This document shows, in pieces, positions 25,068 through 32,744 of a stretch of 64,000 bases of DNA (positions are counted from its first letter, which is position 1; each line of letters begins with the position of its first letter). The notes under the pieces were generated by a model, which saw only the letters and a program-made list of their open reading frames with translations, did not search any database and was not told the DNA's origin. Both the position numbers and the translations under genes were made by a program. This DNA comes from CAYWTS01 sp964461265 (lineage in GTDB: Bacteria > Bacteroidota > Ignavibacteria > Tepidaquicellales > OLB5), in NCBI GenBank assembly GCA_964461265.1, contig CAYWTS010000003.1:82627-146626 (forward strand), in the 5' to 3' direction.

Positions 25068-26015
25068 ATGCCAGATATCGATATCAGAAATGTAATTATT
25101 ATCGGTTCGGGTCCTGCAGGGCTTACTGCTGCATTATACACAGCAAGGGCAAACCTTCAGCCTATTGTGTTCGAGGGATTACAGCCAGGTGGACAGCTTA
25201 CTATTACAACGGATGTTGAAAATTACCCGGGTTTCGAACACGGAATACAGGGTCCGCAGCTTATGGATATTATGAGAAAACAGGCACAAAGGTTTGGTGC
25301 CGAATGTGAATTTAAAATCGTAGATAAAGTGGATTTCTCTTCAAAACCCTTTAAAGTATATTCTGAAGGAAAAGAACATCTTGCAAAAACTATAATAATA
25401 GCTACCGGGGCATCAGCACGTTTGCTCGGACTTCCTTCAGAAAAAGAATATATGGGCTACGGTGTATCGGCTTGTGCTACGTGCGACGGATTTTTTTTCA
25501 AAGACCAAAGGATAGTTGTAATTGGCGGAGGTGATACAGCAATGGAAGAAGCGAGCTACCTCACAAGGTTCGGCAAGGAAGTGGCAATTGTTCACCGGCG
25601 TGACCAGTTCCGTGCCTCTAAAATCATGCTTGAGCGTGTTAAGAAAAATCCCAAAATAAAACTTATAACCGATACTGTACTGGATGAAGTAGTCGGAGTT
25701 AACCAGAACGGAATTAAACGAGTAACCGGTGCTAAACTAAAAAACGTAAAAACCGGTGACACGTGGATTCACGATTGCGAGGGCATTTTCCTTGGTATCG
25801 GGCATAAACCGAACACCGATATATTCAAAGGAATAATAAACCTCGATGAAAATGGTTACATCCAAACTATAAAAGGTTCGTCAAAAACCAATATCGAGGG
25901 TGTATTTGCTTGCGGCGATGTCCAGGACCATTATTACAGGCAAGCCATTACTGCAGCCGGCTCGGGTTGTATGGCTGCTATTGATGCTGAGAGGTACCTG
26001 GAAAGCCTGGAATAA
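25068..26015 (+). CDS. trxB: Thioredoxin reductase
   Basis: 315 residues, normal for the low-molecular-weight bacterial enzyme. The FAD site is 'IIGSGPAGLTAALYTARA' near residue 10. The redox-active disulfide is 'CATC' near residue 137, in 'ACATCDGFFF'. The NADPH site is 'GGGDTAMEEASYL' near 155, and the C-terminal FAD motif is 'GVFACGDVQD'. It reduces thioredoxin with NADPH in the cytoplasm. Shine-Dalgarno-like AAAGGGA lies before the ATG, and a strong terminator follows, so it is probably monocistronic. Confidence 0.95.
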   Translation: MPDIDIRNVIIIGSGPAGLTAALYTARANLQPIVFEGLQPGGQLTITTDVENYPGFEHGIQGPQLMDIMRKQAQRFGAECEFKIVDKVDFSSKPFKVYSEGKEHLAKTIIIATGASARLLGLPSEKEYMGYGVSACATCDGFFFKDQRIVVIGGGDTAMEEASYLTRFGKEVAIVHRRDQFRASKIMLERVKKNPKIKLITDTVLDEVVGVNQNGIKRVTGAKLKNVKTGDTWIHDCEGIFLGIGHKPNTDIFKGIINLDENGYIQTIKGSSKTNIEGVFACGDVQDHYYRQAITAAGSGCMAAIDAERYLESLE

Positions 26016-26080
26016 ACTGAAATATTCAGATGTGAGGCATAAGATTTAATATTTTTTTAGAATTTAGGATTTAAAAGAAC

Positions 26081-26112
26081 CTCCGGTATTGAATTAATAT
26101 CGGAGTTTTTTA
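26081..26112 (+). terminator. Rho-independent terminator of trxB
   Basis: Arms CTCCG.TATT and AATA.CGGAG around a short loop, followed by TTTTTT (26106-26111). Confidence 0.85.
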
Positions 26113-26186
26113 TTTTACATGAATTGATTTAATTTGCTTAAAACGCTTGCTCTCCGAACGAGCATTTTACTTATGACCCTAACAGT

Positions 26187-28706
26187 ATGAACCGAAATTT
26201 AATAAATGTTGCTTTCAATCTCCCAATCGATTCACTTTTTACTTACACTTTTAAAGATGAGCAAAAGGATTCAATAGTAATTGGCAAACGTGTTCTTGTT
26301 CCGTTCGGTAAAAGAAATATAACAGGGCTGATAACCGAATTACCTTCGGAATCGACCCTAAAAAATATTAAATGCATAATTAAAATTCTGGACAGCGAAC
26401 CGCTGATTAACGATGAGCTGCTTGGATTTTGCAAGTGGGTTGCTTCTTATTACATGTGTCCGATAGGTGAAGTAATATTTTCGGCACTTCCTAAAAGCAT
26501 GCTGGTTGAATCTAAATTTGTATATGAACTTAACACCGGCATTAAACTTACCGGTATTACGAAGCTCCACCAGGAAATAACTGAAATACTCAAAGCAAAA
26601 CCTCTTACTCTGAGGCAAATAGAAAAAAAGCTCAGGCACAAAAATCTAAACAATGTGCTTTCACTATTAACAAGGAACGGATTGCTGTTAAGAAGACGAA
26701 TATCAGGAAGAGAAAGCAGTTCTAAATTTGAAAAATTTATTGTGTTTAATTTGCTGCATGATTTCAAAGACTTCAATTCAGCAATGTTCGATAATTTTTT
26801 CCGTGACTCCGCAATTAAATCGGAAAAGCAGAAAAACGCAATTAAATACCTTGTTCAGACAAAAACAAATGAAATCAGCTTAAAAGATTTCCTGAAAAAT
26901 ACTTCACTCACAAGCTCAGCCGCAAACTCTCTTGCAAAAAAAGAACTCATCATTATCGAAAAAAGAAAGGTAAAGCGTGAGATTGAGTACCAATTCCCTG
27001 AAGCTGAAAAAAATATTAAACTTAATGCTGAACAGCAATATGCAGCAAATAAAATTTCTGAATCCATAAATAATAATGAGTTTAAAACATTCTTATTATT
27101 TGGTGTTACTGGAAGCGGGAAAACCCAGGTTTATATCGAAGTAATCAAAAAAGTTATTGAGCAGAACAAAACAGCAATAGTCCTTGTTCCCGAAATTTCG
27201 CTTACTCCCCAGCTGATACACCGTTTCAATGTTAACTTCGGGAATATTATCGGTGTTATACACAGCCATCTTTCTGAAGGTCAGAGATTTGACGTTACTA
27301 CCGGCATCCTTGCCGGTGAAATAAAAATCGTAATCGGGGCACGCTCAGCGTTATTTGCACCGCTAAAAAACATCGGGATTATTGTTGTAGATGAAGAACA
27401 CGACCACTCTTACAAGCAAACCGAAAAAGACCCGAAATATAATGCAAGAGATTCGGCAATAGTCAGGGCTAAAATGAATAATGCAGTGTGTGTTCTCGGT
27501 TCGGCAACACCTTCACTTGAAAGTTATTACAATCAAAAAGAAGGTAAATATAAACTGCTTACACTACCTCACCGTGCACTCAAAACACGTCAGCCGGTTA
27601 TTGAAATAGTCGATATGCTTGAAGAGTTACGCAAACCATCAAAATTTGTAAAAAAAGAAACGCCTGAACAGAGGTTTTTATCGTCTAAGCTGATTTCTTA
27701 CATTCACCAGGCATTACAAAAAAAACACAGCGTGATATTGCTCCAGAACCGGCGGGGTTACTCGGCATACCAGCAGTGCCAGGAGTGCGGGAACGTAAAA
27801 ATGTGTCCTAACTGTGATATTACATTAATCTATCATAAAATAAAGGAACACCTGCGATGTCATTACTGCGGTCATATAGAACATCTGCAAACAGTGTGTG
27901 AAAAGTGCGGGAGTGTAAAAGTTGAACTCAAAGGTACGGGAACTGAGAAGGTTGAGGAGGAAATTCAAAGGCTTTTTCCAAAAGCCAGGCTCAAACGTAT
28001 GGATACAGATACGGTAAGGCGTAAAGATGCATACCGTAAAATTCTCGCCTCATTTCATGAAAGGGAATTTGATATATTAATCGGAACGCAAATGATTTCC
28101 AAAGGGCTGGATTTCCCGAATGTATATCTTGCCGGTGTTATTTCAGCTGATATAGGTTTGCACCTGCCCGATTTCCGCTCGCACGAAAACACATTCCAGC
28201 TTCTTATGCAGGTTGCAGGACGCTCGGGACGCTCAAGCGACCTCGGAAAGGTGGTTATACAGACAATGGATGCAGGGAATTATATTTTCGAATTTATTAA
28301 GAAGCACGATTATGAATCGTTCTACGAAAAAGAATCCGCTTACCGTAAAAACATTTCTTACCCGCCGTTTTCACGAATGATACTTATTGAGTTTAGCGGA
28401 GTACATATCGATAAAGTCTCTAATGCATCATCACGTGCATATCTTTTCCTAAGGAAACATCTGGAACAAAAATTAAAAAATAACTCTGAACAAAGTATCG
28501 AAATTCTTAAGCCTGCACCGGCAATAATTTTCAAAATTAAAAACCGTTACCGTTATCACATAGTAATTAAAGTTTCAAAACAAAACAAAACAAACACTGC
28601 ATTAGCCGAAAATCTTGTTAAGGAACTTATAAGCTGGTTCCAAAAAGATTACAAGGCTCCTTCAGTTACACTACAAATTGATATAGACCCCATAAGTTTT
28701 CACTAA
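26187..28706 (+). CDS. priA: Primosomal protein N' (replication restart helicase PriA)
   Basis: 839 residues. The N-terminal DNA-binding region begins 'VAFNLPIDSLFTYTF'. The superfamily 2 helicase core has Walker A 'GVTGSGKTQVY' near residue 305, a DEEH box 'DEEHDHSYKQ' near 400, and 'GSATPSLESYY'. Two zinc-binding clusters follow: 'CQECGNVKMCPNC', then 'CHYCGHIEHLQTVCEKCGS'. The late motifs 'GTQMISKGLDFP' and 'QVAGRSGRS' are intact. PriA reloads the replicative helicase at stalled forks. The gene stands alone, with about 300 bp before the next gene. Confidence 0.96.
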   Translation: MNRNLINVAFNLPIDSLFTYTFKDEQKDSIVIGKRVLVPFGKRNITGLITELPSESTLKNIKCIIKILDSEPLINDELLGFCKWVASYYMCPIGEVIFSALPKSMLVESKFVYELNTGIKLTGITKLHQEITEILKAKPLTLRQIEKKLRHKNLNNVLSLLTRNGLLLRRRISGRESSSKFEKFIVFNLLHDFKDFNSAMFDNFFRDSAIKSEKQKNAIKYLVQTKTNEISLKDFLKNTSLTSSAANSLAKKELIIIEKRKVKREIEYQFPEAEKNIKLNAEQQYAANKISESINNNEFKTFLLFGVTGSGKTQVYIEVIKKVIEQNKTAIVLVPEISLTPQLIHRFNVNFGNIIGVIHSHLSEGQRFDVTTGILAGEIKIVIGARSALFAPLKNIGIIVVDEEHDHSYKQTEKDPKYNARDSAIVRAKMNNAVCVLGSATPSLESYYNQKEGKYKLLTLPHRALKTRQPVIEIVDMLEELRKPSKFVKKETPEQRFLSSKLISYIHQALQKKHSVILLQNRRGYSAYQQCQECGNVKMCPNCDITLIYHKIKEHLRCHYCGHIEHLQTVCEKCGSVKVELKGTGTEKVEEEIQRLFPKARLKRMDTDTVRRKDAYRKILASFHEREFDILIGTQMISKGLDFPNVYLAGVISADIGLHLPDFRSHENTFQLLMQVAGRSGRSSDLGKVVIQTMDAGNYIFEFIKKHDYESFYEKESAYRKNISYPPFSRMILIEFSGVHIDKVSNASSRAYLFLRKHLEQKLKNNSEQSIEILKPAPAIIFKIKNRYRYHIVIKVSKQNKTNTALAENLVKELISWFQKDYKAPSVTLQIDIDPISFH

Positions 28707-28731
28707 ATCATAGTCCCCTCACTATCCTCAC

Positions 28732-28748
28732 TGTGGCATTTTTGAGAC
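28732..28748 (+). promoter_or_regulatory. Candidate activator-binding repeat, copy 1
   Basis: TGTGGCATTTTTGAGAC. It matches the copy at 28898-28914 in 16 of 17 bases and lies about 65 nt upstream of the sigma-54 promoter, where an enhancer-binding site for an NtrC-type activator would be expected. No other use for it is visible. Confidence 0.4.
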
Positions 28749-28810
28749 TTTCCTTTTAGAATTTATTACGTTTTACTCGAATTTTAGCATAATAGTCAAC
28801 AAACTATGTT

Positions 28811-28826
28811 TGGCACGGTTAATGCA
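28811..28826 (+). promoter_or_regulatory. Sigma-54 promoter upstream of the kinase/regulator operon
   Basis: TGGCACGGTTAATGCA matches the -24/-12 consensus TGGCAC-N5-TTGCA at all fixed positions except one (A for T). The GG and GC pairs are correctly spaced. The expected start near 28836 gives a 5' leader of about 170 nt. The operon downstream encodes a sigma-54 activator with GAFTGA, so autoregulation is likely. Confidence 0.7.
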
Positions 28827-28897
28827 CATAATTCAAAGTCTTATAATTATAATGTAAACACGTGATTTTTTAATGCTTTTAAAATATTAATTTCGAG

Positions 28898-28914
28898 TGT
28901 GGCATTTTTAAGAC
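28898..28914 (+). promoter_or_regulatory. Candidate activator-binding repeat, copy 2
   Basis: TGTGGCATTTTTAAGAC, the partner of 28732-28748. It lies within the predicted leader. It has a GG-CA start like a -24 element but no GC at -12, so it is more likely a protein-binding site than a promoter. Confidence 0.35.
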
Positions 28915-29009
28915 AACACTAATAATATTTATGTGAAAAGTATTTGAAAAACTTTTTCTCTGTTCCAATAAACTGATTAACCATTCAATCTATTAACTGA
29001 TTATCCAAA

Positions 29010-30485
29010 TTGTCAAAAACAAAAATATTAGTAGTTGAAGACGAACGTATTGTAGCAAAAGATATTCAGAACTCCCTGAAGATGCTTGGATACGATGTTC
29101 CCGCTATTGCATCAAGCGGTGAGGAAGCTATAGAAAAAGCAAAGGAAGTAAGACCTGATATTGTACTGATGGATATTGTTTTAAAGGGTGATATAGACGG
29201 AATAGAAGCAGCAAAACACATAAATTCAAAATTCAAAATTCCAGTCATATACCTCACAGCATATGAAGACACAGAAACGCTTGACAGGGCAAAGGTAACG
29301 GATCCTTTAGGATACATTTTAAAACCTTTCGAAGAGCGGGATTTACACACATCGCTGGAAATGGCTCTGTATAAAAACAAAATGCAAAGGATGCTTACCG
29401 AAAGCGAAGAGCGATACCGCAGACTTGTTGAACTATCACCCGACGGAATTGCAGTTGTAATCGATAACAGGATATATTACATAAACAAAGCAGGTGCTGA
29501 ATTAATTGGTGAAACCAAAATAGAAAAACTGCATGGACGAAGTGTTACCGACTTTCTGGACAAAAAAACTTATGAAATGCTTTACGAGAGGTTCAGTAAA
29601 GCAAATAAGCATTGTAAACAGTCTTTTATTGAAACACAACTAAAAAATGTGAATGGTTTACCGTTTGATGTGGAAATAGCAGCAATTCCATTTCCCCGTG
29701 AAAGTGAAACGGCAGCCCAGATTATTTTCAGAGATATTTCTGTCCGTAAAAAATCGGAAGAAGCTCTTAAACACGCTTATATTGAACTAAAAGAAACACA
29801 GGAAGCACTTATTAACAGTGAGAAACTTGCAGCACTTGGGCGGTTTGCCGCGGGTGTTGCCCACGAAATAAGAAACCCACTGGCAAACATCAGCGCTTCA
29901 GCACAACTGTTGATGAATAACTACCAGGTATCGGATGAAATGAGAAGGTACCTTGAAGTAATTTTAAGAAATACCGATACTGCTAACCAGATAATAAAAG
30001 AACTGCTTGATTTTACCTCAACAAAAGAAATTTCACTCGCAAAAGAAAATATAAATAACGTCATAATAAGTATATGCGACTTGATTAAGTCAAGGTGTAT
30101 TGCAAGCAATATCCATTTAATCAAAGATATAAAAGAAGTACCCGACACATATATCAATTTTAAAAAGCTTGAACAGGCAATGCTGAACTTTGCATCCAAT
30201 GCAATCGAAGCAATGCCCGGAGGCGGCAAGCTGACTTTCAGAAATTACTATGATATTAAACCAAACGAAATAGTAATACAAATCGCGGATACAGGACACG
30301 GTATCGAAGAAGCAAACATTGATAAAGTATTTGAACCGTTTTTTACCACGAAAGATAACGGAACCGGGCTCGGGATGAGTCTTGCATATCATATTATCAA
30401 AGCACATAAAGGAAAGCTTCATTTAGAAAGTGAAAAAGATAAAGGAACTACTATTAATATAAGTATCCCTGTATTAACCCATTAA
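29010..30485 (+). CDS. Cytoplasmic receiver-PAS-histidine kinase
   Basis: 491 residues from a TTG start; no ATG fits the N-terminal receiver fold. Residues 1-120 are a receiver domain with phospho-acceptor Asp in 'IVLMDIVLKG' near 54 and the conserved Lys in 'LKPFEERD'. Residues about 130-245 are a PAS sensor domain. HisKA carries the phosphorylated His in 'GVAHEIRNPLANIS' near 285, and HATPase_c has 'FASNAIEAMPGGGKL' and 'DTGHGIEEAN'. No membrane segment is present, so the signal is probably internal or comes through the receiver domain. It lies 9 nt upstream of the NtrC-type regulator, its likely partner. The promoter is of sigma-54 type. Confidence 0.88.
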   Translation: MSKTKILVVEDERIVAKDIQNSLKMLGYDVPAIASSGEEAIEKAKEVRPDIVLMDIVLKGDIDGIEAAKHINSKFKIPVIYLTAYEDTETLDRAKVTDPLGYILKPFEERDLHTSLEMALYKNKMQRMLTESEERYRRLVELSPDGIAVVIDNRIYYINKAGAELIGETKIEKLHGRSVTDFLDKKTYEMLYERFSKANKHCKQSFIETQLKNVNGLPFDVEIAAIPFPRESETAAQIIFRDISVRKKSEEALKHAYIELKETQEALINSEKLAALGRFAAGVAHEIRNPLANISASAQLLMNNYQVSDEMRRYLEVILRNTDTANQIIKELLDFTSTKEISLAKENINNVIISICDLIKSRCIASNIHLIKDIKEVPDTYINFKKLEQAMLNFASNAIEAMPGGGKLTFRNYYDIKPNEIVIQIADTGHGIEEANIDKVFEPFFTTKDNGTGLGMSLAYHIIKAHKGKLHLESEKDKGTTINISIPVLTH

Positions 30486-30494
30486 ACACATTCA

Positions 30495-31856
30495 ATGGAA
30501 ACAATCTTAATAGTTGACGATAACGAAGACCTGCAGTTTAATCTTTATAATATCATAAGCTCAGCAGGTTATAATGCTATTACCGCCGGAGACGGTGAAC
30601 GGGCATTAAAAGAAGTTACATCAAAATCTCCCGACCTTGTTCTGCTTGATATGAAGCTACCGGGAATGGACGGTATAACAATACTTGAGAAAATTAAACA
30701 AATGGAGCCAGCTATTATTGTTGTTATGTTAACTGCTTACGGAGACCTGAAGGTTGCAGTCAATGCAATGAAGCTCGGAGCATATGATTATATTACCAAA
30801 CCATTCGATAATGATGCACTGCTGAATACAATTAAACATGCACTGGACACTAAGAACCTCAGCAGGCAGGTCGAAACACTTAAAAAACAGCTTGCAGAAA
30901 AAAATGTGACAGAAGAGCTGATCGGCATTAGCGATGAATATCAACAAATGTTGAAACAGGTGAAAATAATTGCTCCAACCAACATGACGGTTATGATACA
31001 GGGTGAAAGCGGAACCGGCAAAGAAATCATCGCAAGAATGATACACCGTCTGAGTCAGCGTTCTGATAAAATTATGGTTGCTGTTGATTGCGGTGCGATA
31101 CCCGATACACTTGTGGAAAGTGAATTGTTCGGACATGAAAAGGGTGCTTTTACAGGCGCCGATAATGCAAAAGAAGGCAAGTTTGAACAGGCAAACGGCG
31201 GAACGCTGTTCCTCGATGAGCTTACAAACCTGACCGAAGCCAACCAGATGAAGCTTCTAAGGATACTTGAGGAAAGAAAACTTCAGCGTATTGGCGGAAA
31301 AAAACTGATAGATGTTGATGTCAGAATTATTGCTGCATGTAATGTGAAACTTTCGGATGCTGTGCGTGAAGGGAAATTCCGAAGCGACCTTTATTACAGA
31401 CTGAATGAATTCCATATTAATATCCCGCTTCTTAAAGACCGAAAAGACGATATACCTGTCTTGACAAAACATTTTATCGCTAATGCTAATAATGAATTTT
31501 CAAAAAGCATAAAGGGCTTCGACACAGAGTCGGCAAAAATACTTCTAAATTACAGTTGGCCAGGTAATGTAAGAGAACTTAAGAACGTAGTACGCAGAGC
31601 TGTGCTGCTGGCTGAAGGAGATTTTATAACAGTAAATGAACTAAGCATTGACCATACAATTATTCCTACATTTAACTCACAAATAATAGATCCTAAAAAT
31701 ATTTCACTGGATGATGCAACAAAACATGTCGAAAAAGAGATGATAATAAAAGCATTGTCGCAAACCGGCGGTAATAAAATAAAAGCTGCAAAAATGCTGA
31801 ATATGAACAGGAAAACACTTTATCGAAAAATAAAAGCACTAAAACTTGACATGTAG
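30495..31856 (+). CDS. NtrC-family sigma-54-dependent response regulator
   Basis: 453 residues in the classic three-domain order. The receiver has Asp52 in 'LVLLDMKLPG' and Lys in 'ITKPFDND'. The AAA+ sigma-54 interaction domain carries Walker A 'GESGTGKE' (170-177), the sigma-54 contact loop 'GAFTGA' (217-222), 'GGTLFLDEL' and 'WPGNVRELKN'. The last 40 residues are a Fis-type helix-turn-helix, 'GNKIKAAKMLNMNRKTLYR'. When phosphorylated it should bind upstream sites and open sigma-54 promoters. Three such promoter matches lie in the surrounding 4 kb, which supports local autoregulation. rpoN itself is not in the window. Confidence 0.95.
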   Translation: METILIVDDNEDLQFNLYNIISSAGYNAITAGDGERALKEVTSKSPDLVLLDMKLPGMDGITILEKIKQMEPAIIVVMLTAYGDLKVAVNAMKLGAYDYITKPFDNDALLNTIKHALDTKNLSRQVETLKKQLAEKNVTEELIGISDEYQQMLKQVKIIAPTNMTVMIQGESGTGKEIIARMIHRLSQRSDKIMVAVDCGAIPDTLVESELFGHEKGAFTGADNAKEGKFEQANGGTLFLDELTNLTEANQMKLLRILEERKLQRIGGKKLIDVDVRIIAACNVKLSDAVREGKFRSDLYYRLNEFHINIPLLKDRKDDIPVLTKHFIANANNEFSKSIKGFDTESAKILLNYSWPGNVRELKNVVRRAVLLAEGDFITVNELSIDHTIIPTFNSQIIDPKNISLDDATKHVEKEMIIKALSQTGGNKIKAAKMLNMNRKTLYRKIKALKLDM

Positions 31857-32128
31857 AACTTGAGCTATAATCTATTACTCAAGGATTTAACTATTATTCA
31901 TCAAATCTGCGAGCGATAATTAATATTTTTTCCAACCATTTAAAGCCAAAATTCCAGTAAGTATCGCAACTTTATATTCAAAGACATTAAAATAAGTCAT
32001 TTAAACAATTTAACGGGTAAACAGATAATGCCTCAATTAAGCCACAAAAGCTAAGTTTATTTCACTTTTCTGACCCATGTAATTAAGAAATTCTCTAAAA
32101 TTCTTACTTATTTCAATATTTCTTTTTC
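31857..32128. other. Non-coding AT-rich stretch after the NtrC-type gene
   Basis: No ORF is supported. A small hairpin, CTTGAG / CTCAAG (about 31859-31883), just after the stop lacks a T-run. Nothing else is recognised before the sigma-54-like element at 32129. Confidence 0.5.
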
Positions 32129-32144
32129 TGGCATAATTTTTGTT
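32129..32144 (+). promoter_or_regulatory. Sigma-54-type promoter in front of the candidate small RNA
   Basis: TGGCATAATTTTTGTT agrees with TGGCAC-N5-TTGCW except at positions 6 and 15, with the GG and TTG pair at correct spacing. The predicted start is about 32154. Confidence 0.5.
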
Positions 32145-32153
32145 TTCTGATTT

Positions 32154-32264
32154 ATTGTGGAAATAATTACCTGCTTAAACCTCTTTTAACCTCATTACCT
32201 CCTGTAATGTTATGGCTGTTAGGTAACCCTGGCAGCCACCTCTTTTTACAGGGGTATTTTTTAT
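32154..32264 (+). ncRNA. Candidate small RNA with anti-Shine-Dalgarno repeats and its own terminator
   Basis: About 110 nt between the sigma-54-like element at 32129 and a T-run at 32257-32262. The 3' half folds into an outer stem (32197-32207 with 32246-32255, ten pairs with one bulge) enclosing an inner stem TGGCTG / CAGCCA (32213-32218 with 32233-32238), followed by ATTTTTTA, which has the form of an intrinsic terminator. The 5' half is predicted unpaired and carries ACCTG, ACCTC, ACCTC and ACCTCC at 32169, 32179, 32189 and 32197, about 10 nt apart. ACCTC is the complement of the Shine-Dalgarno GAGGT. It codes for no obvious peptide. The alternative is that the tandem 10-bp repeats are DNA sites for a regulator of the receiver gene downstream. 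Confidence 0.45.
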
Positions 32265-32327
32265 ACATTATGTTACATAAAAACCTCACGTAATCCAAAA
32301 ATTAATTAATTATTTAACGTTTTTTTG

Positions 32328-32343
32328 TGGCACAAGAGTTGAC
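32328..32343 (+). promoter_or_regulatory. Sigma-54-type promoter of the stand-alone receiver gene
   Basis: TGGCACAAGAGTTGAC matches TGGCAC-N5-TTGC except for A in the final GC. The predicted start, about 32353, is 5 nt before the ATG at 32358. Confidence 0.6.
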
Positions 32344-32357
32344 TTAATGATACCGAT

Positions 32358-32732
32358 ATGAACAAAGTGAAAATACTTGTTGTCGATGACGATGCTGATT
32401 TGTGCAACCTGATATCGGATATCCTGATACATGGGAAATATAGTACGGATAGAGCTTACAATTATAACCAGGCATTAAAACTTCTGCAGAAGAATTATTA
32501 TAACCTAATTATAACCGATAATAGGCTTGGAGTCTTTTCCGGGCTTGAACTGGTTAAATTTGCAAAAGAAAAAAATCCTGATTCAAAAACATTTATTATT
32601 ACAGCATACGGAAATGATGAGTTAAAGGAAAAAGCAGACAATTTAAATGTAGAATTTGTCATAGATAAACCTTTTGAGGTGAATGATTTGGTTAAGAAAG
32701 TAAAAAGCTGTCTGAATAATAAGGCATGTTAA
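32358..32732 (+). CDS. Stand-alone response-regulator receiver protein
   Basis: 124 residues, a single receiver domain with nothing after it. The acidic pocket is 'VVDDDADLC', the phospho-acceptor Asp54 is in 'IITDNRLG', the conserved Thr is in 'FIITAYGN' and the Lys in 'VIDKPFEV'. With no output domain it probably acts by protein contact or as a phosphate shuttle or sink, perhaps for the receiver-bearing kinase at 29010. A sigma-54-type promoter places it under the NtrC-type regulator next door. It converges on rnr, 12 nt away. Confidence 0.9.
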   Translation: MNKVKILVVDDDADLCNLISDILIHGKYSTDRAYNYNQALKLLQKNYYNLIITDNRLGVFSGLELVKFAKEKNPDSKTFIITAYGNDELKEKADNLNVEFVIDKPFEVNDLVKKVKSCLNNKAC

Positions 32733-32744
32733 TAATAACATTTT

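Noticed and set aside
28840..28870. parS-like site (CACGTG near 28860)
   Set aside because: The flanks do not form the 16-bp TGTTTCACGTGAAACA-type palindrome, and the site is 16 kb from parAB.
30729..31136. Minus-strand ORF of 135 codons opposite the NtrC-type regulator
   Set aside because: It overlaps the conserved receiver and Walker A coding region. Composition follows the antisense of those codons.
31920..32030. tRNA-like sequence between the NtrC-type gene and the receiver gene
   Set aside because: No T-loop GTTCRANNC or acceptor stem pairing could be found.
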